DNA of 15,549 bases from Gammaproteobacteria bacterium. GTDB taxonomy: Bacteria > Pseudomonadota > Gammaproteobacteria > Chromatiales > Chromatiaceae. Below the pieces are notes generated by a model, which searched no databases, was not told where the DNA came from, and saw only the letters and a program-made list of their open reading frames with translations. A program made the translations under genes and the position numbers. The stretch spans positions 1-15,549 of the forward strand of contig JAUVEG010000008.1 in assembly GCA_030594925.1 (NCBI GenBank), given 5' to 3'. Shown here piece by piece: positions 14,553 to 15,549 of this stretch (its first letter is position 1; the number at the start of each line of letters is the position of its first letter).

Positions 14553-15224
14553 ATGCTGTTAAAAATCTGTCATGTGCTGAATGAGGCGCAACTGAACAAG
14601 ATCCATGAAGTGGTCAGTCAGGCAAGCTTCAAGGACGGTCGTTTGACGGCGGGTTCCGCGGCCCGTCAGGTCAAGGAGAATGAAGAACTGGCGCCGGAAC
14701 CTCAGGCGCAGCAACTGCTAAACCGGATTTTGATGAGCAGTTTCGGTGAGAACATGATTTTCCGTAATGCCGCCTTGCCAAACCGGCTGGCCGATTTTAT
14801 CGTCGCCCGCTATCACCAGGGGATGCATTACGGCGATCATATCGATGAACCGATCATGGGAGCAGGCGCCAAATTTCGCACAGACATCTCCATGACGACC
14901 TTTCTGAACCCGCCTGATAGCTACGAAGGAGGTGAGTTGGTGATTCGCACCACCTTTGGCGAGACCAGGGTGAAACTCGATGCAGGCGATGCCGTACTCT
15001 ATCCCTCCGCCAGTCTGCACCATGTTGCAGAGGTGCGCAGCGGTGAACGGTTGGTCGCCCTCACATGGATTCAGAGCCAGGTGCGTGATCCGGCACGGCG
15101 GGAGATTCTTTTTGACCTGGTGCAGTCACGTGACAGCTTGTTAAAAGAGCAGCCCGGCAGTGAATTGCATCAGAGAGTGGATCGATCCTATGCCAACCTG
15201 CTGAGGATGTGGGCGGAGGTATGA
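14553..15224 (+). CDS. piuC: PKHD-type Fe(II)/2-oxoglutarate hydroxylase (PiuC/YbiX family)
   Basis: The 223-residue product matches E. coli YbiX / Pseudomonas PiuC throughout: VDGR-like FKDGRLTAG near the N-terminus, YHQGMHYGDHIDEP with iron ligands His96 and Asp98, RTDISMTTFLNPPDSYEGGELV, AGDAVLYPSASLHHV with the third iron ligand His156, and SGERLVALTWIQS with the 2-oxoglutarate-binding Arg166. The ending LLRMWAEV is also family-typical. The natural substrate of this family is not established; piuC genes are often found beside TonB-dependent siderophore receptors. Here the convergent neighbour is a BtuF-like binding protein. GGAG lies 8-12 nt before the ATG. The stop codon TGA is the first triplet of the heptad array that follows. 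Confidence 0.92.
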   Translation: MLLKICHVLNEAQLNKIHEVVSQASFKDGRLTAGSAARQVKENEELAPEPQAQQLLNRILMSSFGENMIFRNAALPNRLADFIVARYHQGMHYGDHIDEPIMGAGAKFRTDISMTTFLNPPDSYEGGELVIRTTFGETRVKLDAGDAVLYPSASLHHVAEVRSGERLVALTWIQSQVRDPARREILFDLVQSRDSLLKEQPGSELHQRVDRSYANLLRMWAEV

Positions 15225-15284
15225 GGACTGAGGACTGAGGGCTGAGGACTGGGGACTGGGGACTGGGGACTGGGGACTAGGGAA
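15222..15284. repeat. Heptanucleotide tandem array, TGAGGAC / TGGGGAC
   Basis: Eight clean 7-nt units run from 15222: TGAGGAC twice, TGAGGGC, TGAGGAC, then TGGGGAC four times, followed by the degenerate unit TAGGGAA. It fills the entire gap between two convergent genes and overlaps both stop codons. On the complementary strand the unit CCCCAGT fits the CCCCRRT consensus of the cyanobacterial STRR1 repeats. The function is unknown. Confidence 0.95.
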
Positions 15285-15549
15285 TGAGTTTCCGGCATAC
15301 TTCCAGGGCGGCATCCAGCAGTCTGGGGGTGGGCCTGTGCAGGCGCAGCGTGTCTGCATGGATGACTCTCAGCGAGGATGGGTTGTAGGCATCGAAGAAG
15401 CTCTGGTGATCGATGAGTATGGCATCGGCTTCGAGTGACCACAGATATTCATCGGTGACAGTTGCCAGTTTGTGACCGGGTATGTGGACCGGGTTGGTGA
15501 TGCCGCACAGCGCCAGTGCACGTGACACCAGCTCTTCGTCAGTCAATAC
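15277..15549 (-). CDS. BtuF-like metal-chelate/cobalamin substrate-binding protein, C-terminal part (5' end beyond the window)
   Basis: The frame is open from the right edge to TAG at 15279-15277, about 90 codons. The sequence aligns with the C-terminal lobe of E. coli BtuF: SRALALCGITNPV (BtuF-like ALALCG..N), SLEADAILID (the 'ARSPQAIV'-like segment) and RPTPRLLDAALEVCRKL (BtuF RASPRIILAAQQLC). It is therefore a class III helical-backbone periplasmic binding protein, probably for cobalamin, though heme or siderophore binders share this fold. The TTG at 15546 should not be taken as a start, because the coding pattern continues to the edge. The stop codon lies inside the heptad array. Confidence 0.68.
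   Translation of the reverse strand, partial: VLTDEELVSRALALCGITNPVHIPGHKLATVTDEYLWSLEADAILIDHQSFFDAYNPSSLRVIHADTLRLHRPTPRLLDAALEVCRKLIP

Noticed and set aside
15222..15284. CRISPR array
   Set aside because: Units are 7 nt with no spacers; it is a simple tandem repeat.
15141..15442. Minus-strand frames running through the heptad array (SPQSPVPSPQSS-type peptides)
   Set aside because: They translate the repeat and the antisense of piuC; the BtuF-like frame ending at 15277 is the one with family similarity.

Overview
The window looks like a chromosomal segment of a free-living or symbiotic gammaproteobacterium. The evidence is the gene order aroA-cmk-rpsA-ihfB, RNase E followed by rluC / HAD phosphatase / sppA (a layout known from Pseudomonas-type genomes), and protein sequences that resemble their E. 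coli counterparts almost residue for residue. GC content is moderate. The selD-selU pair and the style of the intergenic repeats would fit a Chromatiales-like sulfur-oxidiser lineage, but that placement is inference and the species cannot be read from the window.

Layout. On the minus strand at the left edge lie the N-terminal part of cysZ (sulfate uptake, cut by the window end) and yceF (Maf-family nucleotide pyrophosphatase). From a compact, symmetric divergent promoter region the plus strand then carries aroA (a class II type EPSP synthase), cmk, rpsA (ribosomal protein S1) and ihfB. A gene-free stretch of about 680 nt follows. It holds a REP-like palindromic element and a hairpin-rich region that is probably the long leader of rne. 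Next come rne (RNase E), rluC (23S rRNA pseudouridine synthase), a HAD phosphatase and sppA (signal peptide peptidase). All four are on the plus strand and the last three are tightly spaced.

A convergent intergenic region separates sppA from a minus-strand selenium operon read right to left: an unrecognised 189-codon gene, selD (selenophosphate synthase) and selU/mnmH (tRNA 2-selenouridine synthase). selD and selU overlap by 4 nt. Diverging from this operon is a plus-strand PKHD-type Fe(II)/2-oxoglutarate hydroxylase (piuC/ybiX). It converges on a right-edge partial BtuF-like substrate-binding protein, and the only thing between those two genes is a heptanucleotide tandem array.

The genes are mostly housekeeping: shikimate pathway, CMP kinase, translation, RNA turnover, rRNA and tRNA modification. 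No CRISPR array, prophage, insertion sequence, tRNA or rRNA gene was seen. The most unusual material is non-coding. At least four families of short-period repeats or hairpins fill intergenic gaps (ACACGGA-type, CGCAAAGA-type, CACAGAT-type, TGGGGAC-type). There is a strong hairpin between a good Shine-Dalgarno and the ihfB start, and there are structured leaders before rpsA and rne. The least understood gene is the small Cys-free protein that heads the selenium operon.
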